Source of the DNA: Pyrenopolyporus hunteri
Lineage: Eukaryota; Ascomycota; Sordariomycetes; Xylariales; Hypoxylaceae
Length of the DNA: 64,000 nt
Assembly (NCBI GenBank): GCA_902806595.1
Contig: CADCXC010000037.1
Coordinates: 1,550,001 to 1,614,000 of the forward strand
Direction of reading: 5' to 3'
Part shown: in pieces, positions 1 through 12,560 of the stretch
Numbering within the stretch: position 1 is the stretch's first letter
How the letters are laid out: every line of letters starts with the position of its first letter
The notes under the pieces: generated by a model
The model's database searches: none
Told to the model about the DNA's origin: nothing
The model's input: the letters and a program-made list of their open reading frames with translations, nothing else
Program-made: the position numbers and the translations under genes

Positions 1-162
1 CTCATCCTGGTGAGTGTCGTCGTCGTGGTGATCGCGAATCCCTTGGAGGCGCGTCTAACCGCGGTCGTTGCTATCATCACGAACCCCGCCGTCGCCTTTC
101 AACTTTCTCTCCCATCCTAACTTTTGGCCCGCCAACTACGGCTGCGCCTCACCACCGCCGAA

Positions 163-3100
163 ATGCCGACCGCATTGCATCCTCAAGCCAAATTCGACCC
201 GATCCCTCCTGATCTCGACCTCCATGCCCTTGTCGATCGTACCCCGAACTTCGACTGGGTTGTGCGCATTTCCACCGCCCAGATCAGGCGTCTTGGCCCC
301 TCGGGCTTCGAGAAACTTGTCCAGTTGCACGTTATAGAAGGAGGGCGGCCGCTGGTCATAGAGGGTTGGAACAAGGTACTGCCTGAGGATTTGTTCAGTG
401 CTGCCTGGTTAGAGAAGACGTATGATAAGAAACGTGGGTCTTCCTCTTCACTCCTAGGGACGGGTTATACGTACTAATAACTGCTATTAGAGGAAAATGT
501 CCGCGACATAACGACACAGACCGATATACCGATGACCACCGGGCATTACCTGCGATCGATGCGACAGCTTACCAACCAATGGACTCCTACAAATTTCCGC
601 GACGAACGGCGGCAACGCCTCTATCTGAAGGACATAGACTGCCCGCCCGAGTGGCATGACCACCTAAAGAAGGTCATTCCTCCAAACGTCTTCTACATGA
701 ATGAGAACGTCAGCGAGAATTCCAACGCAGATTCTCGGAATGACGATATTTTTGGTGCCCCGGAAAGGACTCCTGCGATAGCTGGTGATTTAATGAGTAG
801 CCTTCCGAATGAGATGCGCGCACAGAACCTAATGTGCTACATTGGCCATGAAGGGACGTACACGCCTGCGCACCGAGAAATGTGCGCAAGCTTGGGTCAG
901 AATATTATGGTTGAAACGTCAGGAGATAGAAACGGGGAGAAGCCGGGCAGCTCGATTTGGTTCATGACTGAAACCAAGGACCGCGAAGTCATTCGCGAGT
1001 ATTTTCTCTCCATGCTCGGCCACGATATCGAAATCGAGAAACACTTTGCGCAGATCAATGCGTGGAAGAAGGCCAACTTTCCTGTTTATATTGTCGAGCA
1101 AAAGGTCGGCGACTTCATCTTGATACCTCCCCTGGCTCCTCACCAGGTCTGGAATCGTGGGACACGGACTATTAAAGTTGCGTGGAATCGGACGACGGTG
1201 GAAACCCTCGACTTGGCTCTCCACGAAGCTCTGCCGAAAGCACGACTGGTATGTCGAGATGAGCAGTACAAGAACAAATCTATCATCTACTACACCCTGG
1301 AGAAATATTACAATGAACTCCGGGCGCACGAGGAAAACACCGAACTCGGTTTGTTGGGCCTTGGCCAGGAATTAATGCTGAACTCGTCGCGTATGAGGCA
1401 ATTGGTCAATGACTTCAAGCGCTTATTTGGTCTCTTCACTGAGATCCTTGTTGACGAGATGTTCGGCTATAAACAGGCCGGTGTGGAGTATATTCCATTC
1501 GACTCGAACATCACATGTTCATACTGCCGGTCTAACATCTTCAACCGCTTCTTAACATGCAAGTGCTGCGTGAGAACGCTGGTCAACGGCGACGAAGATA
1601 CGTATGACATCTGCATGGAATGCTATGCTATGGGGCGTTCCTGTGTCTGCGTATCCGGCCTCCAGTGGTGCGAGCAATGGAAGTGGTCTGATCTCATTGA
1701 CAAATATGAAACCTGGCGGGCTATGGTGATCCAGCAAGATGGATTTGTTGACATCGATTTATCTCCTCAACCAATTGAAATTGCGCGGAAGAGGACAGGC
1801 AAGAAGTCAGTGGCCCAAATCTGCCAAGAACAACTCCGAAGGCGACCCTGGAACGATATCACGAAACCGCCCCAACCCCAAGCCGAGGAATCCGATGAGC
1901 CCGAAGTCGACGACGAAGGCCGGGTCAAGAAAAAGCCCAAGTCAAAACGCAAAGTTAAGAAGGGCGACGTCTACCGCTGCCATGTCTGTTGCCATAAAGA
2001 CTATTCCTATAAGCTGAACTTCTGCACGACGTGTCAGAACGCATATTGCTATGGCGTCTTATGGCGGGCATTCGATATGATGCCCCAGACGGCTATGGAA
2101 AAAGAACATTGGCAATGTCCCAAGTGTCTCAATATCTGTAATTGCGGCACATGCAGACAGAGCGGTAACACGCACCCCTACGTTCCTAAGAATACTCTGC
2201 TAGGGCATGATACACGCCCGATTGCAGACGATCGCAGTGTTGAGTCGATCGTCGACTTCCGGCAACATAATCTTAGTTGGTTGAAGGCCGCTGGCGAGGA
2301 GAATCGAAGCAACAACACAAAACGGATGCAACGTCTAAAACAGCAGGCGGATGCCGAAAAGGCCAAGGACCCGTTGGCGTCATTGGCTACCGTAGACGAT
2401 GTGTCTCATGAGATGGACACAGCCCTCCAGGATTCTATTATGAACGGCTATGGGGACCAAAGCCACCTTCTAGAGCATAACAACGACTCTACTTATCAAA
2501 ATGATCAGGGTCCTGGTGCCGACGTTCTGGACGGCGAACCTTCAAACCAGGTAGAGCCCGCGGATATGTCTACCATACAAAACGATGCAGAAGATCCGGT
2601 TGATTCAAATCAGTCGCAATACCCCGATCCGTCGGCGATGGGCCCTGGACGGATGATGGGGATGGGATTCTATGATCAGGATGAGAGTGCGGATAGGATC
2701 TTGTTCGATCCTTTCCAGATGCCGTCTGCGGATGCTCTAAACAACGAGCCGGAAATATCCGAATATGTCAAAAAGACGCTTCGGCTGGCGAAAAGAAAGG
2801 CCCGGCTTGAGACAGACAATGACCCTGATTTTAGAGGCCCTAGGAGTCACCAGCGTAAGAAGCCTAGGACTGGAAACCTCGACCAGCTCGTTAATCTAGA
2901 TCCGGCTCTGCTTGGTGCCCTCGGCAATGGTACCTCTACACCAACAAGACCGGCGGGCTCTGCTGGACCAGACGAAAATCGTCCAGAAGACGTTGTCGCA
3001 GAAGCACGGTCGGGTGACGCCCCGGAGCCGGCACCCCGTCCTAAGAAATCAAGGCCATCTCTTCCCATTGACCCTCTGCGGCCTACTCTACGACACGCTA

Positions 3101-4206
3101 AACCAAGAGCGTCATATGTGGAAGCCGAAGAGCCCGTCGACGACCCGGACGATGGCATTCCAATCAGGCCTCTAAGGATATTGGGATCGGAAGATGAGGA
3201 TAACCCCCAGGAAAATATGGATCCTGTCGATTTGGCGGCGGATGCAATCCGTGCGTTGACGCAGCTGCCCGTTGGTGAGGAAGAGAACCAAGCCGCTACT
3301 GAGAGCACCCCGCAGCAAGGGGGTAAAAGACGAGGACGGCCACCAAGAAGCTCGATCGGGACAGTCGCTACTCCATCCACTGGTAAAAAGCGTGGCCGCC
3401 CACCGGGACGGCCAAGGAAGTCTATGCTTAGCAGTAACACCGGGAATGACGAGGATAGTACCATGGTTGATGTTCCTGACGTTGATGGTACTCCAAACGG
3501 GAACGATGTGACTGTAGATGAACTTGAAGCTCAGCTGGCCCGGGAATTAGGGGATGCGAATGATGGCGAGCAGCCACGGCCAACCGCGAGCGTGGACCGC
3601 GCTGCCTCGGTAAAGAGAAGGGGCCGTCCCCCCGGACGACCTCGTAGGACACACTCACCCATAACCGCCAAGCCGGACGACCTAGAGCCGCAACCGGATA
3701 TCCGTTTCATGTCCATGGGAGAGCGAGCGGCTCTAAGGGGTAGAAGAATCAGGATTGGCTCGCGTCGGACGAGGGATGGTGCAACAGGGAGCTCCGCTAC
3801 TGTCTCGGCTCGGGGTACTCCTTTGACTACAACCGCCCGAGACGCAGGAGTTGAAAAAATACCCGATGCTAATGAGACGGAGGACACCAGTAGGCCTAGC
3901 CCTAAACGAGGGCGTGGGGAGTTGGTTGACAATGATTTTGAGCCTGTTAGCGCAGAAGCTGAGCCTTCACCTTCGCCTAGCCCGACCCCAGAACACCAGT
4001 TACCGGAACGGCGCCAACCTGGTCGGAAAGCGGCGACCCCAACAGTTGTCAGGCTCTCCTTTTCGGACGACAGCAGCGGTAGCGACTCGGAGTCGGTCGA
4101 TCAAGATTCAAATAACCCAACCAGGAGGCAATTTGTTGCAACCCGTGGCCGAGGTAGAGGAAGAGGAAGAGGGAGAGGGAGCGCTAGGGCTCGAGGGCGC
4201 GTTTAA
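163..4206 (+). CDS. JmjC-domain / R1-type zinc-finger / AT-hook chromatin protein
   Basis: Two exons (163-433, 491-4206) joined across a 57-bp intron with a TACTAATAA branch region give 1328 aa. The ATG at 163 is the first in frame after a stop at 118; a gtgagt at 10-15 leaves an upstream exon possible. Order of parts: JmjC fold (about 75-330) with the 2-oxoglutarate/Fe(II) triad H218, E220 (in AHREMC) and H308 (in PHQVW); a Cys-rich cluster at 434-480; a second Cys-rich cluster at 587-650 of CxxC pairs resembling the zf-4CXXC_R1 (CDCA7-type) domain; a long acidic disordered region; three AT-hooks of RGRPP type near 1037, 1056 and 1133; and a C-terminal Arg-Gly tail. The intact triad suggests an active histone demethylase or hydroxylase, acting in the nucleus on AT-rich DNA. 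Fungal JmjC proteins such as DMM-1 and Epe1 limit heterochromatin; orthology to either is not established here. Confidence 0.88.
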
Positions 4207-6839
4207 CTACCTAGGTAATTAAAAATGGCTGTGGTATTGGAGTATGGAATTTGAGTGAAGCTCGATAACGATTCACGGTGGCGCTGGCTTTTCCAAATGA
4301 AATATTGCGAACGAAGACCAAGGTTTATTACTTTGGGTATGTTCTTCCTCCGCTTCTCTATGGCGTTGTAATCAACTTTCCTCCCAAGGCACTATAGGAT
4401 TTCGCGAACGACATAGCCACTACCTAATTCATATACGCCCAGTTACGAATCTAGTAGGCAGTGATCAGCCTGCTGATACTCTGTGCCATTCTATTCTCCA
4501 ATCGCCTTTATGAGTGGTAAAGTCAGAAGTGGACATGATATGGCGATTAGATCGAACTAATTGCGTACCTAGGTAGCTATCCCCTAAGTGGTAGATTAAT
4601 AGGCATCTTATGGTAATTAAGGCAGGTAGTATCATATGAATTAATCCACTCCGGCGCCATCGTGCACTGGATTCGAAACTGAATTGTGCCGTTCGCGATC
4701 TAAACCCCTCCCCCTTTTTCGCTGTGTGAAGTAATCTAGGTATCCGCAACTATCGACCTCCTTACTAGTTGGTAGCCATCGTAGGATCCTGTCAAGAACT
4801 CTCATGCCGTCGAGCTGTCGGTCGTATTTCGGCTTTTGCTCTTCACTTAAGAGAATAAAAACGCGCCCACTAAGCCTGATCTCGAGCGATCAATTGAGGG
4901 ACACGTTGTTCAAACTGCTGGTCCCTAGGCGAACCTATGCTGGGGCAGCCCAACTAGAGTAAACTATGGTGGCCGCGTTGGAAGCATATATCGTTTGCGG
5001 GCCGAGTAGTGGCTCCTAGATCAATCATAGCCTCAGCCTTAAAAGTTTCGGTAAATGTTTAATGATTTTAGACTAGTGATTCCGAAGGTCCCCGGCTTAT
5101 ATTAGAACGAGGTATGGATCCTTCCGTGGTATTCGCCCGACTTAATGGCAGTATACACATCCCAAGGCACCGGACTTGTTCTTTTTTCCCTTTAAATGGC
5201 ACCATACTCAGCCTTAATGCCGTATTATTCTGAAAAATGAATATGTCGGACACGTGCCGGATGAGAAAGGTCTAGTCCGAGAACTGGAGCAAAAGGACCT
5301 TATACGCTAACAAAGTAGAATCATGTTTTTATTGTGACATTGGCCATCTCTACTACCTGGTAGCTTCTAAAACCCGATTTCAAAAATCTGCCGGGTAAAC
5401 AAGTCGTCCTCTAGCATAGACTATCGCCAGAGCACCGTATCATGTTTATTACTAGGGTATTACCATATGCGGGTGGCCCCGAACCCTTAGGATAGTACTA
5501 TAGACTGATGGGCTACGGAGCCTTCTTCCACTCCATAGACCTCGTACTAGCCAGTTGATCCGACGTGGAACACGGCTATAGATACCTACATACCAGTTGG
5601 TCAGCGGCCGTGACTAATGCATTGAATCCAAAAGAGTCCTGCTACATATTATGAACTAATGCGTCTCATCAATGTGTCCCACCGCCCTTGCGATCCCTAG
5701 TAGACTAACTAGGTAGGTCATAGTATAGGGCTCCTTGAAGTCCTTGGAGCGAATGATGAGATAGTCTTTTTGTGCGAGCCGTGCTGTAATTAGGAGCCTC
5801 GAGATATCCATTTTCTTCACTAGGACGCTCAGCCCCCTATTGCTGCTTATATGGAGCCGCTGCTGGAGATTTTCGAACGTGTCATTCGATCTCCATTACC
5901 ATTTACTTACCCCTTGCGCGAGTAGTCGTCGTCTGTCGAAACGGTAGATTTTGTGGCACCTATGATGCCTGTGCCAGTGAGAATTGCCTCGCGTGAGTCT
6001 CGTGCGGACCCCACGTCGGTACGAATCCGCCGACCATTCGTATCCTTCAAAGCGATACCATTATATGGCCCATCAGTCGTCCTGATATAACCTTGTTGCG
6101 CATGCGAGGAGCTACCGTATATCTGATTGCCGTAGTGAGAGTGGTCGTTAGTCGACTTGGTGTTCGGCAACCAACGACGAATAGATTGCACTCGATGGAA
6201 GAGACGCAAAAGCCGACCAAGAAGTCCTTATCATGGCTTTGATCGTTGAAGTTCTAGACGAGGTAGTACGGGCGAATGACGCTTATGACGATGACACATT
6301 TATAAAACCATGTCAGTACTGCATCTCCATATGGTAAGGGTGTTTTTTTGACCGAATTATGCTTTGATGATCCGGCGCTACTCACAATACTCCTAATATG
6401 AAAACACCGATTAAGGAAACCTCCCTATTTTTGTTAACCTTTAGCCCGAGGAAAATGTAAACGGGAAGGGCCACAGAGACGATGTCAGCCGTTATAGTCA
6501 CGCAACCACGAGATAGCTATCTCATACCACTTTCCTTCGGGATATATTGGAATTCCTTGAACAAGTTTATTGTGTCCTTCAAGTAGGCGATTAGAACAAA
6601 GATAATAGGCGCCGTCGGATATAAGAAACAATCTACTGTTCTTATTCTCTAATCGTGTTTCTGGATAAATATTGTTGTCGTACGTATTGATGCTTCTATT
6701 GCTCGTTATGTTTGGATATATGTACGGTGCATTGGCTACGTTTTTGGCTTCTGTTGGCAGTGGAGGAATTACTTCCCACAACAAACGACCTATTAACACC
6801 CAACCAAGTTTTACCCTTATTGATCTTATCAGCATCAGC
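4207..6839. other. Intergenic stretch without a convincing gene
   Basis: About 2.6 kb. A CCTAGGTA palindrome lies just after the stop of the JmjC gene. The only open frame of note is on the minus strand at 5907-6209 (about 100 codons, Ser/Thr/Arg-rich, no start context or splice partners), which could be a decayed fragment of a cytoplasmic tail. No RNA gene or repeat was seen. Confidence 0.6.
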
Positions 6840-8914
6840 ATGTACGGCTACGATGAGTTTGGAAAGCCCCGAAAGCGGACTCAAAGGATTAGAGAGCCTG
6901 CAAAACCGATTTGTATAGGCTGCGGGAACCGGGCTTCGGGACATAAAACTGTTTGTGTCCGCCCTGCTCCAGGACATGGTGTAAGTACTAGGATCAGCGC
7001 CCGTTCCAGTTTATTCACCCCTTAACTAAAGGAACAATTACTGACAATCGCCGTTGTAGTGCACGGGCTGTCTCAGGTTGGGCATCGTCTGTATTTTTGA
7101 GGGTACGGCTCTACCCCGTCATCCGGGGCCTGTAAAGACCCCAAAACGTTCCCACTGCGACCACTGCAAGGCCAACGGCCTAGGATGCGATTTCAAAAGA
7201 CCTGTAAGTAGTTCTCAAACTGGGTTTACCCCTTTCGGACAGTCCCGGGATTGCTCTCGAGACGTGTCTTAGCTCCCCGAACTGTCTGAAAATTCGTTAC
7301 TAACGATTACCGTAGTGTGATGTATGCTACAGCATCGGGATCTACTGTTCCGGGGACAGACGCAACTGTTTTGACCGGGGGATCCCCAGTGACGACATGT
7401 ACGGCTACTACCTCACTCACGGATACGGCCCCGGTGGAGTCTTTGATCCCCCTGTAATACCACCGGGTAGTTGGCGGATGCCGAATGATTATCATTTACA
7501 ATATATCAGACTTCAACAGGGGGAAGTCCCCGACTGGATGGAAAATATCGACACGGAGCAAGCGTTTCTCTTTCAATTTAATAATTTACTGAACATGCTG
7601 AAATCCGCCAACCCTGTAAATGTTCCGATGGACAAACCGAGAATAACAGAGGCTCTCAGGGCAGATTGGGAGCAGGGATATAATGATAGTAACTCGCAGG
7701 CTGCCCGAGATCTGACGTGGTATGTCGGCCGACAGAGCCAAGTGTATCCCAAATCCAATAACCCAGAGACTCTTGAAGTTCCGATAGAGACCCACGGGTT
7801 CCAGATACCCCATGAAGATCTCGTGCGACTTAATCCGGGTTCGCAACCGTATTATGGCAACATAGCGCCAATTAGGTATGTCACTCGGATCCCCAAAGGG
7901 CGACCATCATCTCCACGCCCAGCTCGTCCACTGTACTGGATACCGTGGAACACGAATAACGCCGATATCCAGATAATAGATAATAGTCATATATATGCTG
8001 AAGCTCATCCGGAACGGGTCCATATAAACAGGCTCATCAGGAATCCCTTACCGGAGCACCCATGCGAGGATGGAGAGAGCCCATTGGCGTCGATTCCGTT
8101 CTGGCGTATATGGACCGATGGCGAGAGTCTTCCTACTGCGAGGGGGTGCGAAGCGGAGAACGCACTCGGTGGGGCGTGCGGTCGAATGACGGTTTATGCA
8201 TGCGAAGACAAGACCCACTACGGAGCCGGTACGGCTATTTGTCTCGAGTGCGATCAAGCTAGTAAAGGAAGATATATGGAGCTATTCCGTCCATTGATAA
8301 TGCGCATGAGGCGATACCTTTGCTCCGACTGTACGAGTGGGGTATTCCCGCTTTTTGCAACACTCAAAAACTCGGGATATACCGTCTTCTATAACAACGA
8401 CCACCACGCCGACCTACCGGATTTTGCTACCGACTCCATTATTTCTACAGGATTAACCGAACGCGTGGGAGAATGGAGAGGGCCGCCTCTCGAGTTAACC
8501 GGATGCTCGTGTGGGCTCAAGCTCTTCGGAAGACGGATCTGTACCCCCCACCGTTTGCAGTACCTGATCAACACGGATAGAGCGGTGACACGCATGAGAG
8601 ACTACGTCATGAATATATACGGTAGGATGGTTTGCCCGCTGTGTAGGAAGAACCCCGGCATAGATGACTACGGCTTCGAGGGCGAGAAAGGTGGTGAATC
8701 CAGCTACAAGGTATGGACGTGCTTGAATTGCCACGCCTGGGTAGTGACCGGCGCTATCACCAACGAAATCCCAGCTAATATCCTAAACGCCCAGCGTTGC
8801 CCACCAGAAGCTCCGCCCCCGTATAATACTCGACCGTCGGAAATGCAAAGTGCGGCTATTACGCTGGACTGGGAAAGGAGATATTACGCTGAAACAGGCC
8901 GCTCCATCCGCTGA
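6840..8914 (+). CDS. Cysteine-rich protein with tandem Zn2Cys6-like half-clusters, unknown function
   Basis: Three exons (6840-6980, 7060-7203, 7316-8914), all junctions phase 0 at gtaagt donors, encode 627 aa. The N-terminal 120 residues hold four Cys units: CIGC-x10-C, CTGCLRLGIVC, CDHCKANGLGC and CDVCYSIGIYC. The last two are 5 residues apart, so C-x2-C-x6-C-x5-C-x2-C-x6-C fits the fungal Zn2Cys6 spacing exactly, but the Lys/Arg-rich segment normally found between Cys2 and Cys3 is missing. The introns fall precisely between units. A middle region (about 125-340) lacks recognisable motifs. The C-terminal third has more CxxC pairs (CLEC, CSDC, CSC, CPLC, CLNC), suggesting further zinc sites. 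No signal peptide or membrane segment is seen. I do not recognise the family; a zinc-binding nuclear or scaffold protein is the modest inference. MYGY occurs both at the N-terminus and just after the Cys array. Confidence 0.8.
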
Positions 8915-10050
8915 TCCCGCACCGACTCGGGAGTAGGTAGGTAGGTAGGTGAATAAATAAATAATAGTTGAAAAACACCTAGAGTCGGGTCGGTGCTGGG
9001 TACGCCCGGCTTCGGGATAGAATCTTCCGAATCTCAGGCTGCCTATGCCTAGAGGTAGGTACCTATAATTAGGCTGGACGAAGTCCTGGGAACATGTAGT
9101 TAACAAAAGTATGAATTGAGCGGAGCGACGATCTAAATTACCTACCTAGGTACCTACCTATATTATAATTTATGCGCGATAAGCGAAACCTTTGATTCCT
9201 CATATGTTAGCGAAGCCGAATGTACGTGCTCTGAAGCTTAACGAAGAAAAATATTATAGACCAGTCAGGAAATTGAAAAGTTGTGATTGTAAATCATCAT
9301 GATAGATCAGGCAAAGCAGGCCTAGGAAATAATCATCGTGCTGGAAATGGGAAACAGAGATGCCAAGCAGTACGGTGGTGTCGACCGATGGAGGGGAACA
9401 TTGCCGCCACTAACCTTTACTTCTTTTTTTCTTCTTGAAAAATTAGTATTTTGGTTAACACATTAAATTGCGATGAAAGCTATCTCTTGTAGTTGGTAGC
9501 TAACCAGGAGCACTGGCTGGGTAGTATTGGTCTTCTTGCTCGGTAGGTAGGTAAGCTTTAGGTACCTAGCCTGTGGGCTACCCACAATTACCGACGTGAA
9601 ATATTGTAAAGGAACGGGGGGACATGGCGACTGGGGATTACTAGAAGTTGGAGCTGCGACAAAGTGATAAGCTTGAGGTGAGGTGAGATGAGATAAGGTG
9701 ATGTGAAGAGGTGAAGGTGTGGGGTGATGGGGTTGAGGTGGAGAGTTGAAAGCGAGAGAGTTGGAAGCGTGAGAGTTGGAGCGGAGAGCTACTGAGGTGG
9801 AGGAGGGGGTGGAAGAGTACCTAGGTACCTACCTAGGTACCTAAAAGCTGAGGTAGGTAGGTCATGTGATCCATGTCCTTATCGTGATGTCATGTTCGCG
9901 AAGTAACCTATGGGTAGGTATCTAGGTACCTACATACCCGCCAGGTAGCTAGCTATGTTGCTGCTCGGATTGAGAGTCTCTTTCGCCTTCTCCCTTGTCC
10001 TTCTGAAATTTTTTTTAATTTCGATCTAGATTTCTTAAATTCGGCTCACC
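8915..10050. other. Intergenic: TAGGTACC palindromes and a purine-rich tract
   Basis: Contains (TAGG)n just after the preceding stop (about 8933-8950), several TAGGTACC/CCTAGGTA palindromes (about 9050-9062, 9145-9160, 9540-9570, 9820-9845, 9910-9935) and a GA-rich low-complexity tract at about 9670-9820 made of GAGGTG-like units, 230-380 bp upstream of the next gene. No gene seen. Confidence 0.7.
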
Positions 10051-10656
10051 ATGTCTTTTGCCGCTTTCCGTAAGTCTGAGCGGCACGCTGAGTTAGCCAA
10101 GCTCGCCGAAGAGCATATAAAACATGACCTTACCCCGGAGGACCGCGATGCGCTCGTTAAAGCCTCGACGAGAGTAACGGCTCCGGCCGTCGTCGGTACG
10201 TTAGCAGGACTCGGCTTAGGGTTATACTCGGCAGTCCGATTGCGCCGTGTTCGCGCTAGCATGTTCAACGCGTTTCGGGCGGCGGAGAAACCCACTCATG
10301 TGATATTTGCGGATGGTAGAAGAGGTGAGCGGTCCGCTGGCCGCAAGGCATGAACCCCATATTCTCAAGGCCTAGGAGCTCACGATTAATTCTTAGAGGC
10401 AATTCCCGACGTCACGCCCATAATGAAGCCTAGCCGTTATGGCGACATAGCGACATACTTCTTCTTCGGCCTCGGCGGAACTGTCTTGGGTGGCGAGCTG
10501 GGATTCCTCTTAGGAACCTGGTCAGCATCGAGAGCTATCAATAAAGACCCTGCTCGGCGCGATAGGATTGAGAATGCCTATAGACGGTTTAGGGTTGACT
10601 ATCTGCGACGAGAAGCCGACCGATTGGAATCCGGCTCTTCTCTAACGGTGCTGTGA
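10051..10656 (+). CDS. Small two-helix membrane protein, conserved-type hypothetical
   Basis: Two exons (10051-10324, 10397-10656) joined across a 72-bp gtgagc...ttag intron (phase 1, split Glu) give 177 aa. Start context CACCATGTC is good. The N-terminal 45 residues are charged and helical. Two glycine-rich hydrophobic segments follow: about 50-70 (APAVVGTLAGLGLGLYSA) and about 107-128 (YFFFGLGGTVLGGELGFL), each with GxxxG-like packing motifs. The C-terminus is basic and helical (RRDRIENAYRRFRVDYLRRE). This shape fits a mitochondrial inner-membrane or ER hairpin protein, but there is no cleavable presequence that I can be sure of and I do not recognise the family. The purine-rich tract upstream may be part of its promoter. 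Confidence 0.75.
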
Positions 10657-12560
10657 AAGCTACCGACGGTCAGCCCGTGCGAGTGTTTCCGGAATATCTT
10701 GAAGCTTTACATACCTGGCTACCGGTATACCTAGGTACAGTACATAACAGCACGTATCATACAATTATGGAAAATTTGTGGAAGTTTGGTTCGGAAATGT
10801 ATCTAATTGCCTACCTGATATATATAAAATCATCCATATCGCAAGCGATAGAATCGAGACTGTGAGTAACGGACACATGCGAAACTCCTCCGTATACCGA
10901 ATTGCAATTGAGATAGAGACCGATGACAATTGATGACGGTTTGGACGGCTGGCCATTTGCCATGAAACCGCCAACCCGCCAAAACGTTGAAAAAAAGATG
11001 ACATAAGCCATATATATGCGTATAGACGATTAGAAAAAAGATGACATAATCGTATATCTAGCATTGATAAAGATAATATAATGCGAGAAAAGATGACATA
11101 ATATGCGATTAGCGGGTTTTTAAGGGAACTTTACTATACGTATTATTATGGTAATAAAGGTATTTTTATATATTTAAAGCTTATAATCGTATAGCTATAT
11201 TATTTTTAAGGTAAGATATATTATATATTAACAATTTTAAAATTATAATATTTTTTTAAAAAAATATCCACGTATTTATCGAATAAATATACGAGTAAAA
11301 AATAAATAAATAAATAAATAATTACGTATATAATTTATTATATATTAATAATTAATATCTTTAAAATTAAAAAATTAAAAAAATTAATAAAATAATTAAA
11401 TATTATAATTAAATTAATTAATTTTAGAAATATTTAAATTTTTAAACCGTATATTTCTACCTATTTTATTTAATTAATTATAGATTTTTATCATTTAAAA
11501 ATTCTTTTACGACTTATATCATCAATTTTCAATTATTTTAACGGGTTAGCGGTTTAGGGGGAATAGCCCACCATAGTTTGACAAATAGAGGTACTTATCC
11601 CTTTTAGACATATGATTACCTTATTAGGTAGGTAGCTATACCTATTTGGGCGTTTGGGCCGGGGTATACCTAGGTACGTACCTAATTGCCTACTATGTAT
11701 TAGAAAGAGAGGAGGGTAAGGGGAATCCCAACCCCCCTTAACCCCCAACTTACCCCATTAAGCTCGTCCTTATGCTTCTCCCTTCCATCGCCTCGCTATA
11801 TAACGTTCGGCTTCTTCTTCTTCTGGCGCATCACTTAAGTTATCTTTAACCAGTATCCCAGTATCCCTTCCCTCTTGAGAAGTACACTAGTAGAGCTGCT
11901 ACATCGAGGCTTAGGGAGAGCTCTTTCTCACTGTAAGAGCACCTAATTTTCTCATAAGACCGAACCCTTAGGTGCGTGGACGGCTGTCGTTTTTTTTTTT
12001 TTTTTCCAAGGGCTCACTAAATATAGGTAGGTTGGCTTACCCGTGGAGGATTAGAGACATCTGGGGGGCCGGAGCCGCCAACGCGTGTATTAGAACTATA
12101 CGCGTAGGATAGGTGGACTGCCGTTGCGAGATGTGGCTATTGCTATTGGCCCTTTATATTCGGCTTGCATGCTGACCTGCAATAGTCGACCATTCATATA
12201 CAGCGGGTAGGTAACTATATTAACAGTGCACCCCCTTTTTTAGAACTGAGCCAACAGCGCTATTGCGATGAGATGATGATTCTACTTGGATGTGACCCTA
12301 CTGAGGGGTTATCTATTGTTGCACCGCCTAAGCTCTAAGCCACCAATGCCAGTATTCTTGCATTGACCTAGAGCGGCCTTTAGGATTATGTAGGTAGTTA
12401 AAGACCATTTATGTTGTGAGGGATCTGCAATCACCGATTAGACTACCTATTTGGTAGATTCTCCAGCGCGAGATTCACGAAAAATTGGCGGCCGTAGGAA
12501 GAATGTCGGACTGGGCAATAAATCTGTAAGCGCTTCGCGGCAACGCCTTGTCTCTCCACA
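10657..12560. other. Intergenic, holding one MITE copy
   Basis: About 1.9 kb. The MITE at 10946-11574 is listed separately. The rest has TAGGTACC palindromes near 10730 and 11660-11685, a poly-T run near 11988-12005 and no credible coding frame up to the start of the DUF3433 gene. Confidence 0.65.
10946..11574 (+). mobile_element. hAT-like MITE, copy A, partly RIP-mutated
   Basis: A 629-bp non-coding element matching copy B at 18705-19335 (631 bp) end to end. Left end CGGCTGGCCATTTGCC; the right end read inverted is ATGGTGGGCCATTCCC-like, giving imperfect terminal inverted repeats of about 60 bp with the core ACCGCCAACCCGCC. Flanking octamers ggtttgga (10938-10945) and agtttgac (11575-11582) agree at 5 of 8 positions, with differences including G/A changes, compatible with an aged 8-bp target duplication as in hAT elements. 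GATGACATAA occurs three times inside the left end (10997, 11040, 11092) as subterminal repeats. Relative to copy B the differences are mainly C-to-T and G-to-A, so this copy has been through mild RIP. Confidence 0.8.

Noticed and set aside
5907..6209. Minus-strand frame of about 100 codons
   Set aside because: No start context, splice sites, or recognisable family. Composition vaguely resembles a cytoplasmic tail, but this is too weak to call a gene.
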